Below, one piece after another: positions 42,601-50,650 of a stretch of 64,000 nucleotides of DNA. The notes beneath the pieces are model-generated. The model saw only the letters and a list, made by a program, of their open reading frames with translations. It was not told the origin of the DNA and made no database searches. The translations under genes and the position numbers were made by a program. Within the stretch, counting starts at the first letter, position 1, and the number at the start of each line of letters is the position of its first letter. The DNA is from Aureispira sp964404215. GTDB lineage: Bacteria > Bacteroidota > Bacteroidia > Chitinophagales > Saprospiraceae. Location: assembly GCA_964404215.1 (NCBI GenBank), contig CAYOJF010000006.1, forward strand, positions 1-64,000, written 5' to 3'.

Positions 42601-43122
42601 TCAACCATTCTGGACAATCTGAAGTAATTGAGCTAACATAATCGTATTGTCTTCATCATAAGAAACCACATAATCCGCCTGTTCATAATATTTACTGCGT
42701 TCTGCCAGAGTAATATTAATCCATTTTTCTAGTTCTCCTTGAGATTTACCTTTTAATAGAGGACGTTTTTCTAGTTCTCCTTTCAGGTTCTTCAATAAAA
42801 TGGCAGGCGGTATTTTCAAGTAGATAGATATCCCATTTTTTTTAATCTGCTCCAGATTATCCAAAAAACAAGGCGTCCCTCCTCCTAGTGCTAAGAGTTG
42901 CTTTTTTTCATTTTTCAATATAGATTCTAGTGTCCGTTGTTCGATTTGACGAAAATTTGACGCCCCTCCAATCTCAAAAATTTGTTGAATCGTTTTGCCT
43001 TCTGCTCTTTCTATACAAGTATCTAAATCACTGCCTTTTACACCCAATTTTTCTGCTATTTTATTCATCCAAAAAGACTTCCCACTTCCCATAAATCCCA
43101 TCAAAAAAATATTTTGTTTCAC
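42601..43122 (-). CDS. aroK: Shikimate kinase
   Basis: AroK phosphorylates shikimate at O3 with ATP in the chorismate pathway. The Walker A motif GFMGSGKS, the SDLDT substrate Asp, the GGGTPC loop and the lid Arg in LEKRPLL are all present. I propose the GTG at 43122, giving MKQNIFLMGFMGSGKS and 173 residues, the usual AroK opening. The frame can extend to a TTG at 43131, which is less typical. No other aro genes are nearby. The gene is downstream of an intergenic region shared with the divergent TonB receptor. Confidence 0.94.
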   Translation of the reverse strand: MKQNIFLMGFMGSGKSFWMNKIAEKLGVKGSDLDTCIERAEGKTIQQIFEIGGASNFRQIEQRTLESILKNEKKQLLALGGGTPCFLDNLEQIKKNGISIYLKIPPAILLKNLKGELEKRPLLKGKSQGELEKWINITLAERSKYYEQADYVVSYDEDNTIMLAQLLQIVQNG

Positions 43123-43357
43123 AATATTCAATTTTTATTAAACAAAAAAATAAAGTTGGTGTTGTGAGTGAGATGACTAATTAAATAGAGTAAAGTAGTA
43201 GTGTATTTATATATGCTACTACTTTTATTCTACTACAAATCACAAACTGACTACGACACCCTATTCTCTCTATTACACTCTCTTCTAATAGCTTGTTTAC
43301 TACCAAATATAATCTTAAACAGGCTCTAATCATTATTATTTTATAAAAATTTATACC

Positions 43358-45823
43358 ATGAAAGGTAATGCTACCCTCCTATCCTTGCACACCATTTTAC
43401 TGCTGTGCTTGTCTTCTAGTTTATTTGCCCAAACTGGCATCATCAAAGGTCTAGTCGTCGAAGCCGCCAATAACGAGCCTGTACCTTTTGCAACCGTAGC
43501 GATTGATGGAACTACTGTTGGTGTTACCACAGATATTGATGGGAATTATGCCCTAACAAATTTAGAGCCTGGTCTGTACAATATATCTATTAGTTTTCTG
43601 GGACTAAAAACCAAGAGTATTACAGAAATACAGGTTTCCAACTCTAAACCAGCGATTATTGATGTTAGTCTAGAAGAAGAAACCGAAGAAATTGGAGAAA
43701 TCGTAGTGAAAGCATCACCATTCAAACAACCTGCTGAGAGTCCTGTTTCTTTACAAACGATAGGTACCTCTGAGATACAGCGTAATCCTGGAGGGAATAG
43801 AGATATATCAAAAGTGATTCGTATTCTGCCTGGTGTAACCTCTTCTTCTAGTTTCCGTAATGACTTGCTGATACGAGGAGGAGGGCCTAGTGAAAACCGT
43901 TTTTATCTAGATGATGTAGAGGTTCCTAATATTAATCACTTTGCGACGCAAGGTGCTTCGGGAGGACCAAATGGATTGATAAATGTTGATTTTATACGAG
44001 AAGTAGATTTTTATAGCGGTGCCTTTCCTGCCAATAGAGGAAATACGATGAGTTCTGTTTTCAATTTCAAACAAAAAAATGGACGGGATGATCGTCTTGG
44101 TTTTACAGCAACAGTAGGATCAAGTGATTTAGCAGCTACCATGGAAGGACCTATCGGCAAAAAAACAACCTTCCTATTCTCTGTACGCCAGTCTTACTTA
44201 CAGTTCTTGTTTGAAGTCATTGGACTGCCTTTTTTGCCAATATATAATGATGTACAATTTAAAGTAAGAACAAAATTCGATACTAAAAATGAATTTTATG
44301 TCGTAGGCTTAAGTGCTTGTGATCGTTTTAGGCTCAATCTTAACGCCAATGAAACAGAGGAACAACGTTTTCAACTGGAGCGTTTACCCGTCTACTTTCA
44401 GTGGAACTATACCCTAGGTGCTGTCTACAAGCATTATACAGATAATGGTGTTTTTACCGCTGTATTGAGTCGAAACATGTTGAATAATGATATTTATAAA
44501 TACAAAGATAACGATGAGTCACAGAATAGAATCATTGATTATAGTTCTCAGGAATCTGAAAATAAACTACGTCTAGAACATAAAATGACGCTACCTAACC
44601 AGTTTATAGTTAATTATGGTGTAGGGTATCAATTTGTTCGATTCAGAAATTCAACTCGAATCAATTTCAATAATAATATCACAGAAATTAGTACCGATCT
44701 AAATTTTCATCGCTATGCTGCTTTTGCTCAGGTGAGCAAAAAATTATTCTCCAATAGACTAGTCCTCTCAACAGGATTCCGTATGGATGGTAATTCGTAC
44801 AATAGTACGATGGCGAATCCATTGCCTCAGTTCTCTCCTAGATTCTCAGCGTCTTTCGCTATCATTCCGAACTTAACCGTTAATTTCAATACAGGGATAT
44901 ATTATCAGTTACCTTCTTATACTACTTTAGGTTATCAAGTGAACGATGTTTTCCTCAATAAGGATCGTCTTAACTATACTCGTTCTGCTCACTTTATTGG
45001 TGGAGTTGCTTATACGACCAAAAGTAGTACTAAATTTAGCCTAGAAGGTTATTACAAAATATATAGTCAATATCCTTTCCTACTGAATGAACAGGTTTCT
45101 TTAGCCAACTTTGGTGCTGACTTTGGTGTCGTTGGAGATGCTCCTATTTCTTCGACTGGAGCAGGACGTACTTATGGATTAGAACTACTAGTACAACAGC
45201 GTTTGTACAAAGGTTTTTATGGTATCTTGGCTTACACCTTAGGTTGGTCAGAATTTACAAATGGAGCAGGCGAATATATTCCATCTTCTTGGGATAGTCG
45301 TCACATTCTTAACCTTGCTTTGGGTAAAACATTCAATACCATGAATCAAGCAAGAAGAGATAAAATCAATGAAAAAAGAATTGCAAAAGGAAAAGACGCC
45401 CTTACTAGAAAATTAGTTTCTCAGACCCTAGATATAGGTACCAATATTCGTTTCCAAACAGGATTACCTTTGACTCCATTTGATGAAGCTACTTCTGCCC
45501 TAGTAACTAGTTGGGATAGAAATCGTCAAGCAGTGCTTGACTTTGACCAACTCAATGCTTTACGTCAAAATAATACTTTCGGTATAGATGTCCGTATTGA
45601 TTACAAATGGTTTTTCCCTAAGTGGAGCTTCAATCTTTACTTAGACCTTCAGAACCTACCAGGCACTGCGATTCCTCAAGAAGTATTACTCCTAGATAGA
45701 GACGCAGCTGGAAATGCACAAATTGTCAATCAAGGACAACCTAATGAATCTTACCTGCTCAAACGACTTGATGTTGGTAGTGGATTGGTTACCCCTACTA
45801 TTGGTGTCATTGTTCAGTACTAG
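43358..45823 (+). CDS. TonB-dependent outer-membrane receptor
   Basis: An 821-residue receptor with a signal peptide (about residues 1-25, cleavage after LFAQ). An N-terminal carboxypeptidase regulatory-like domain (about 27-110: GIIKGLVVEAANNEPVPFATV...GNYALTNLEPGLYNI) is followed by a plug (about 115-240, with the DLLIRGGGPSENRFYLDDVEVP core) and a beta-barrel to the end. It would use proton motive force through TonB to import a bound substrate that cannot be read from the sequence. No SusD partner is adjacent, so it may transport iron or cofactor rather than a polysaccharide. It ends with a strong bidirectional terminator. Confidence 0.93.
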   Translation: MKGNATLLSLHTILLLCLSSSLFAQTGIIKGLVVEAANNEPVPFATVAIDGTTVGVTTDIDGNYALTNLEPGLYNISISFLGLKTKSITEIQVSNSKPAIIDVSLEEETEEIGEIVVKASPFKQPAESPVSLQTIGTSEIQRNPGGNRDISKVIRILPGVTSSSSFRNDLLIRGGGPSENRFYLDDVEVPNINHFATQGASGGPNGLINVDFIREVDFYSGAFPANRGNTMSSVFNFKQKNGRDDRLGFTATVGSSDLAATMEGPIGKKTTFLFSVRQSYLQFLFEVIGLPFLPIYNDVQFKVRTKFDTKNEFYVVGLSACDRFRLNLNANETEEQRFQLERLPVYFQWNYTLGAVYKHYTDNGVFTAVLSRNMLNNDIYKYKDNDESQNRIIDYSSQESENKLRLEHKMTLPNQFIVNYGVGYQFVRFRNSTRINFNNNITEISTDLNFHRYAAFAQVSKKLFSNRLVLSTGFRMDGNSYNSTMANPLPQFSPRFSASFAIIPNLTVNFNTGIYYQLPSYTTLGYQVNDVFLNKDRLNYTRSAHFIGGVAYTTKSSTKFSLEGYYKIYSQYPFLLNEQVSLANFGADFGVVGDAPISSTGAGRTYGLELLVQQRLYKGFYGILAYTLGWSEFTNGAGEYIPSSWDSRHILNLALGKTFNTMNQARRDKINEKRIAKGKDALTRKLVSQTLDIGTNIRFQTGLPLTPFDEATSALVTSWDRNRQAVLDFDQLNALRQNNTFGIDVRIDYKWFFPKWSFNLYLDLQNLPGTAIPQEVLLLDRDAAGNAQIVNQGQPNESYLLKRLDVGSGLVTPTIGVIVQY

Positions 45824-45840
45824 CAATTGGTGAATTGACA

Positions 45841-45886
45841 AAAGAAATCGGTCATTATTCTCTGTAGAATAATGACCGATTTCTTT
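45841..45886. terminator. Bidirectional Rho-independent terminator
   Basis: A 20-bp perfect stem (45841-45860 with 45867-45886; core AATCGGTCATTATTC, 6-nt loop) starts with an A run and ends in TTTCTTT. It can terminate the TonB receptor on the plus strand and parA on the minus strand. Confidence 0.9.
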
Positions 45887-45911
45887 GAGTCATCCGAAGT
45901 AACCTATAATA

Positions 45912-46718
45912 TTAATCTTTAGGTTTATGCAAAACACGGGTGCGTTTAGAACGCATTTTATTTTTCTTTAATATCTCTTGTCCTAAATTTAGGAAGTTAA
46001 TAGCTCCTTTGGAAGAAGCATCATACATTGCTACAGGCATTCCTTCTCCTGGTGCTTCCGCAATACGAGAATTACGATGAATAATCGTATTGAATACCCG
46101 TTCACCAAAGTATTTTTTAGCTTCCTGTGCCACTTCCTTTGCTAAACGCAAACGAGAGTCATACATAGAAAGTAAAATACCTTCAATATCTAAATCCGGA
46201 TTGAGTTGTGTCTTTACCTGACGAATAGTATTCATCAATTTACCAAGTCCTTCGAGTGCAAAATACTCACACTGTACTGGTACTACTACCGAATCTGCGG
46301 CCGTCAGAGCATTAACTGTTACTAAGCCTAACGAAGGTAAACAATCAATAATAACAAAGTCATAATTATTCCGTACCTCTTCGAGTAAGGTCTTCATGAC
46401 ATACTCTCTCCTAAAACGATTGATCAACTCGATCTCCGCTCCTACTAGATTGATATGAGCAGGTAACATATGACAGTTTGGAACTATTGTTTCCACAATA
46501 GCTTCGGTAGGATCTAACTCATTGATAAGACAGTCATACAAACTATTTTCAACAGAGTCTGGTGGAATACCGAGTCCTGAAGTAGAGTTGGCTTGAGGAT
46601 CCGCATCTATCAATAATATCTTGAAATCTAGAATAGCTAGACTAGCTGATAAATTAATAGCGGTTGTAGTTTTACCTACCCCTCCTTTCTGATTTGCTAC
46701 TGCAATTACTTTTCCCAT
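45912..46718 (-). CDS. parA: ParA/Soj-family ATPase
   Basis: A 268-residue deviant-Walker ATPase. The N-terminal KGGVGKTT (signature Lys11 and Lys16) and LLIDADPQAN are typical of chromosomal ParA/Soj that segregate or position DNA and cargo. No parB gene, and no parS-like 16-bp palindrome that I could find, is in the window, so its partner is unclear. It is followed by aat 65 bp upstream on the same strand and may be cotranscribed with it. Its tail MRSKRTRVLHKPKD is basic and may bind DNA. Confidence 0.9.
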   Translation of the reverse strand: MGKVIAVANQKGGVGKTTTAINLSASLAILDFKILLIDADPQANSTSGLGIPPDSVENSLYDCLINELDPTEAIVETIVPNCHMLPAHINLVGAEIELINRFRREYVMKTLLEEVRNNYDFVIIDCLPSLGLVTVNALTAADSVVVPVQCEYFALEGLGKLMNTIRQVKTQLNPDLDIEGILLSMYDSRLRLAKEVAQEAKKYFGERVFNTIIHRNSRIAEAPGEGMPVAMYDASSKGAINFLNLGQEILKKNKMRSKRTRVLHKPKD

Positions 46719-46783
46719 TGATTTTAGTTGTTAACGTGCAATTTTACACAAAAATACAAAACTTCTGTAAGATTTGCTAGTCT

Positions 46784-47461
46784 TTACCAATCTTTCCAAC
46801 TTCCTTTTAGTGTCCTTGCCTGTTTATTTTTACTCAATGTCGCCAAAAAATCTACTCTCGGTATAAATTCAGCTCCCATTGATTGTAAATGAGTCGTATG
46901 TGCCTGACAGTCAATATACTCAAAATCACGCTGCTCTAGAGCTTTCGCTAGATGAATCAGTGCCGCTTTGGATGCATTGGATACTTTCGTAAACATAGAC
47001 TCGCCAAAGAAAAATTGCCCCAGTGAGATACCATACAATCCACCTACTAATTCTTCTTCTTGCCAAACCTCTACAGAATGAGCAAAACCATACTGATGGA
47101 GTTGTTCATAGGCTTGTACCATTTCTGGTAATAACCAAGTTCCATCTTGTCCTTTTCGTGGAGCAGCAGAACAAGAGCGAATAACACGGCTAAAAGCACA
47201 GTCAAAAGTATATGAGAAAGTATTTTTACGGAGTACCTGACGCATACTTTTAGATATTTTGACGGCACTAGGTCGAAGTACAAACCGTGGATCTGGAGAC
47301 CACCACAGAATAGGTTCCCCTTCACTATACCACGGAAATATACCCTCTTGATAAGCAAAAAGTAAGCGTTGTGGACTCAAATCTCCTCCTGCCGCCAGCA
47401 ATCCATCCTCTGAAGCATAGTGCGGATCTGGAAAAGAAAGTTCGTTTGTCAGCCAATACAT
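46784..47461 (-). CDS. aat: Leucyl/phenylalanyl-tRNA--protein transferase
   Basis: Aat adds Leu or Phe from aminoacyl-tRNA to N-terminal Arg/Lys of proteins, marking them for ClpAP degradation (N-degron pathway). The 225-residue protein has the family hallmarks: GLLAAGGDLSPQRLLFAYQEGIFPWY, WWSPDPRFVL, the SVEVW...LVGGLYG region and GESMFTKVSNASKAAL. Its start is an ATG at 47461. It sits upstream of parA on the same strand. Upstream of it comes the MscS cluster. Confidence 0.95.
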   Translation of the reverse strand: MYWLTNELSFPDPHYASEDGLLAAGGDLSPQRLLFAYQEGIFPWYSEGEPILWWSPDPRFVLRPSAVKISKSMRQVLRKNTFSYTFDCAFSRVIRSCSAAPRKGQDGTWLLPEMVQAYEQLHQYGFAHSVEVWQEEELVGGLYGISLGQFFFGESMFTKVSNASKAALIHLAKALEQRDFEYIDCQAHTTHLQSMGAEFIPRVDFLATLSKNKQARTLKGSWKDW

Positions 47462-47523
47462 AATGTATTTTTTAATTTAAAAGCACTATAATTTTATGAA
47501 TTGAATTCTTACACAGCTCCATA

Positions 47524-47566
47524 AAAAAACCGCATTAGTAGTCTGATTACTCTAATGCAGTTTTTC
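47524..47566 (-). terminator. Rho-independent terminator (minus strand)
   Basis: The stem AAAAAC-C-GCATTAG / CTAATGC-A-GTTTTT (about 47525-47538 and 47552-47565) continues inward with AGT/ACT. On the minus strand it is followed by a T run, so it ends the first MscS transcript. Confidence 0.75.
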
Positions 47567-47597
47567 TTATAAATGTTTAGCGTGGACTAATAATAAG

Positions 47598-48455
47598 TTA
47601 TTTAGGCTGACTAACAATATTAACATCCATTGTTTCGTAAGGAATACCAATATTTTCTCTATCAAACGCCTTTTTGATATTTTCGTTCATAAACGCTTTT
47701 ACTCCTAAAAAGTCAGCCGATTTAGCCATTGGCATTACACCAAAATTAACAGAACTTCCTGCCAATTCACTCACGACAATAGCTGTTTTTTCTGGTTCTG
47801 GAATTAATGGGCAAGACTTAACTACTTCCATAATTACTTTTCTTGCTTTATCAATATCATCGCCATATCCAATACCGAATGTCATATCTACTCTTAATAC
47901 ACCCGCAGTTGTTATATTTTCAATAGCTCCGTTGGACAATGGTCCATTAGGAACAATAATCGTACGGTTATCAGGAGTCATCAAGATAGTATTGAAAATT
48001 TGAATTTCTTTTACATCTCCAGTAAACCCTTGTGCTGAAATTTTATCTCCTACTCTGAAAGGTTTGAATAATAAAATCATTACTCCTCCCGCAAAGTTAG
48101 CCAGACCACCTTGCAGTGCCATACCTATTGCAAATGCTGCAGCACTAAAGATTGCTACAAAAGACATCACGTCCATTCCTAATGTACTTGCTACTGCTAG
48201 TAACAACATAATCTTAAGTAGTACACTAATCAATGATCCTAAAAATGGACGCAAAGATTCATCCATATTAATCTTCAAAAAATACTTTTGTAAAATAGAA
48301 GTAACTTTTCCAATTATCATAGATCCTATAACCCAAACTACTATCGCTAGTCCTAATGATTTCAAAGCTTCTAAAATACCTGGTCCTGTGACAAATGTCA
48401 TAAAATCAAAAGATTCTGTTGCAGCTGGATCTGTTAAAAAAAGTAAATTGTTCAT
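47598..48455 (-). CDS. mscS: MscS-family mechanosensitive channel, paralog 1
   Basis: A 285-residue small-conductance mechanosensitive channel that opens under membrane tension to release osmolytes. N-terminal helices (about residues 25-60 and 75-95) are followed by the pore helix and channel core (MALQGGLANFAGGVMILLFKPFRVGD), the beta domain (IQIFNTILMTPDNRTIIVPNGPLSNGAIENITT) and the C-terminal domain. It opens MNNLLFLTDPAATESFDF, the start shared by the other two paralogs. It is followed by its own terminator, and about 90% of its residues match paralog 2. Confidence 0.93.
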   Translation of the reverse strand: MNNLLFLTDPAATESFDFMTFVTGPGILEALKSLGLAIVVWVIGSMIIGKVTSILQKYFLKINMDESLRPFLGSLISVLLKIMLLLAVASTLGMDVMSFVAIFSAAAFAIGMALQGGLANFAGGVMILLFKPFRVGDKISAQGFTGDVKEIQIFNTILMTPDNRTIIVPNGPLSNGAIENITTAGVLRVDMTFGIGYGDDIDKARKVIMEVVKSCPLIPEPEKTAIVVSELAGSSVNFGVMPMAKSADFLGVKAFMNENIKKAFDRENIGIPYETMDVNIVSQPK

Positions 48456-48643
48456 AATTTCAAATAATTGTGTTTAAGGCTATTCTATATTAGAATATTC
48501 ACAGAATAAACCTGATTAATATGTATGACCATTCCTCTTAATGAGTAGTGGCTTTATTGTGAGACACAAAAATAGTAAAAAAACAAGCAGACAAAGGAAT
48601 TTTATTAGCGAAAGCCCTAAAAGGTGATTCAAGCTAGGCAATA

Positions 48644-48684
48644 AAAAAACTGCATTAGCAGCAAAGATGCTGTAATGCAGTTTC
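48644..48684 (-). terminator. Rho-independent terminator (minus strand)
   Basis: AAACTGCATTA-GCAGC / GCTG-TAATGCAGTTT (48647-48662 with 48669-48683) with a T run on the minus strand. Its stem GCATTA/TAATGC is nearly that of the terminator at 47524, so it was copied with the MscS gene. Confidence 0.75.
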
Positions 48685-48719
48685 ATGGTTTTAAGGTTTA
48701 GTCCCTACTATTCTATTGA

Positions 48720-49571
48720 CTAGCTAGGTTGACTAACGATATTGACATCCATAGTTTCGTATGGGATTCCAATATTTTCTCTATCAAATGCTTTTTTGAT
48801 ATTTTCATTCATAAAGGCTTTTACTCCTAAGTAGTCTGCTGCTTTGGCTACTGGCATTACACCAAAATTAACAGAACTTCCTGCCAATTCACTAACAACA
48901 ATAGCAGATTTTTCTGGCTCAGGAATCAATGGGCAAGACTTCAATACTTCCATAATTACTTTTCTTGCTTTGTCTATATCATCTCCATATCCAATACCAA
49001 ATGTCATGTCTACTCGACGTGTACCAGCAGTAGTTATATTTTCAATAGCTCCATTAGACAATGGTCCATTAGGAATGATAATCGTACGGTTATCTGGTGT
49101 TAAAAGAATAGTATTAAAAATTTGGATCTCTTTTACTCCTCCTGTAAATCCTTGTGCAGAAATAACATCTCCTACTCTAAAAGGCTTGAATAATAAAATC
49201 ATTACTCCTCCTGCAAAGTTGGATAATCCTCCTTGCAATGCCATACCAATTGCAAAAGCAGCTGCACTAAAGATAGCAACGAAAGACATTACATCCATTC
49301 CTAATGTACTCGCTACTGCCAACAACAACATAATCTTAAGTAGTACACTAATCAATGATCCTAAAAATGGACGTAAGGATTCATCCATATTAATTTTTGC
49401 AAAGTATTTTTGCAAGAAACTAGTAACTTTCCCAATTATCATAGAACCTATGATCCAAACCACTATCGCTAGTCCTAAGGCTTTGATAGCTGATAAAAAA
49501 CTTGGTCCTGTCAAAAAGCCCATCACATCAAATCCTGTAGTTGGATCTGCTAAAAAAAGTAAATTATTCAT
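48720..49571 (-). CDS. mscS: MscS-family mechanosensitive channel, paralog 2
   Basis: A 283-residue channel almost identical to paralog 1 (for example GMALQGGLSNFAGGVMILLFKPFRVGDVISAQGFTG). Differences cluster at the N-terminus and at single positions in the C-terminal domain. The pair arose by a recent duplication that includes the terminator. Such near-identical tandem copies may raise channel dosage or be in the process of diverging. No change in the pore glycines or the TM3 hinge is seen. Confidence 0.93.
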   Translation of the reverse strand: MNNLLFLADPTTGFDVMGFLTGPSFLSAIKALGLAIVVWIIGSMIIGKVTSFLQKYFAKINMDESLRPFLGSLISVLLKIMLLLAVASTLGMDVMSFVAIFSAAAFAIGMALQGGLSNFAGGVMILLFKPFRVGDVISAQGFTGGVKEIQIFNTILLTPDNRTIIIPNGPLSNGAIENITTAGTRRVDMTFGIGYGDDIDKARKVIMEVLKSCPLIPEPEKSAIVVSELAGSSVNFGVMPVAKAADYLGVKAFMNENIKKAFDRENIGIPYETMDVNIVSQPS

Positions 49572-49640
49572 CGTTTTAAATTGTTTGTTTTGTAGTAGAT
49601 AGAGGGGGAATTCCCCTCAATACTGATGTTAAATAATTAA

Positions 49641-50495
49641 TTAGTTATTCTTATTAATAAGGTTTACTGCCATCACATTGTATGGTACACCTAATTTTTC
49701 TTTTCCAAATTCTTTTTTGACATATTCATTCATGTAGAAATAAACATCCCACCAGTTGTCAGGGTGTGTCCATACACGTATAGTCAATTTAGTAGCAGAC
49801 TCTGACAATTCAGAAACAACTACACTAGATTTTTCTAGTTCTACTAAGTGTTCACATGATTTAGCTACCTTCATAATCACCTCTTTTGCTCTATCAATAT
49901 CTGCATCATGAGCAATTCCAAATGTCACTGTACATCCTCTCTTTCCTTTAGTAGAGTGATTCGTCATTGATCCATTTGATAAAGGACCATTAGGTAAAAT
50001 GACAACTTCATTATCTAAAGTTAATAAAATAGTATTAAATACCTGTATCTCCTGAACGGTACCATTAAATCCCTGTGCTGTAATCAAATCATTGACTCTA
50101 AAAGGTTTGAATAGTAAAATCATTACTCCTCCTGCAAAATTAGACAAGCCGCCCTGTAGTGCCATTCCCACAGCAAATGCTCCTGCACTAAAAATAGCTA
50201 CAAATGACATCACATCCATTCCTAATGTACTCGCTACAGCTAATAGCAACATCACCTTCAATAAGACACTAATTAGAGACAATAAAAACGGACGTAAAGA
50301 TTCATCCATTTTTATTCGTACAAAATATTTTTGTAATAATATTGACATTCTATTGATGACAACAGAGCCTATAATCCAAACAACTAAAGCTAAAGCAAAT
50401 GACTTTAGTGCTGATAAGAAGCTTGGGCCTGTCAAAAACTCTATTAAATCAAAGGAAGCTGATGCTGGATCTGCTAAGAAGAGTAAGTTGTTCAT
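49641..50495 (-). CDS. mscS: MscS-family mechanosensitive channel, paralog 3 (diverged)
   Basis: A 284-residue channel from ATG 50495. The longer frame to 50561 adds 22 unlikely residues, and the paralogs begin MNNLLFLADP. The pore and beta domain are conserved (GMALQGGLSNFAGGVMILLFKPFRVND, IQVFNTILLTLDNEVVILPNGPLSNG), but the C-terminal domain has diverged, with SESATKLTIRVWTHPDNWWDVYFYMNEYVKKEF and a different end. It is the oldest of the three copies and may differ in gating or assembly. Confidence 0.92.
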   Translation of the reverse strand: MNNLLFLADPASASFDLIEFLTGPSFLSALKSFALALVVWIIGSVVINRMSILLQKYFVRIKMDESLRPFLLSLISVLLKVMLLLAVASTLGMDVMSFVAIFSAGAFAVGMALQGGLSNFAGGVMILLFKPFRVNDLITAQGFNGTVQEIQVFNTILLTLDNEVVILPNGPLSNGSMTNHSTKGKRGCTVTFGIAHDADIDRAKEVIMKVAKSCEHLVELEKSSVVVSELSESATKLTIRVWTHPDNWWDVYFYMNEYVKKEFGKEKLGVPYNVMAVNLINKNN

Positions 50496-50581
50496 AGTTT
50501 TAAATATTGTGTTAAAATTTATTTTCTTATTTCTAAGACGGGCATATTTAGCATTGGTCACTCATTTTTAATATTTCTAAA

Positions 50582-50628
50582 AAAAAACAGCTATTATTAT
50601 GAACTCAATCATAATAATAGCTGTTTGG
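50582..50628 (-). terminator. Rho-independent terminator (minus strand)
   Basis: An 18-bp perfect stem AAACAGCTATTATTATGA/TCATAATAATAGCTGTTT (50585-50602 with 50609-50626), with a T run on the minus strand from the seven A bases at 50581-50587. It ends the secretion/adhesion operon. Confidence 0.85.
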
Positions 50629-50650
50629 TCGCCTAACTAAATAGATACTA

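Noticed and set aside
48844..49602. 252-aa plus-strand ORF
   Set aside because: It is antisense to the MscS paralog 2 gene, has low-complexity Ser/Thr/Ile composition and no recognisable domain, and similar antisense ORFs occur over the other paralogs.
50092..50571. 159-aa plus-strand ORF
   Set aside because: Antisense shadow of MscS paralog 3, again Ile/Lys/Asn/Thr-rich and arising from its codon pattern.
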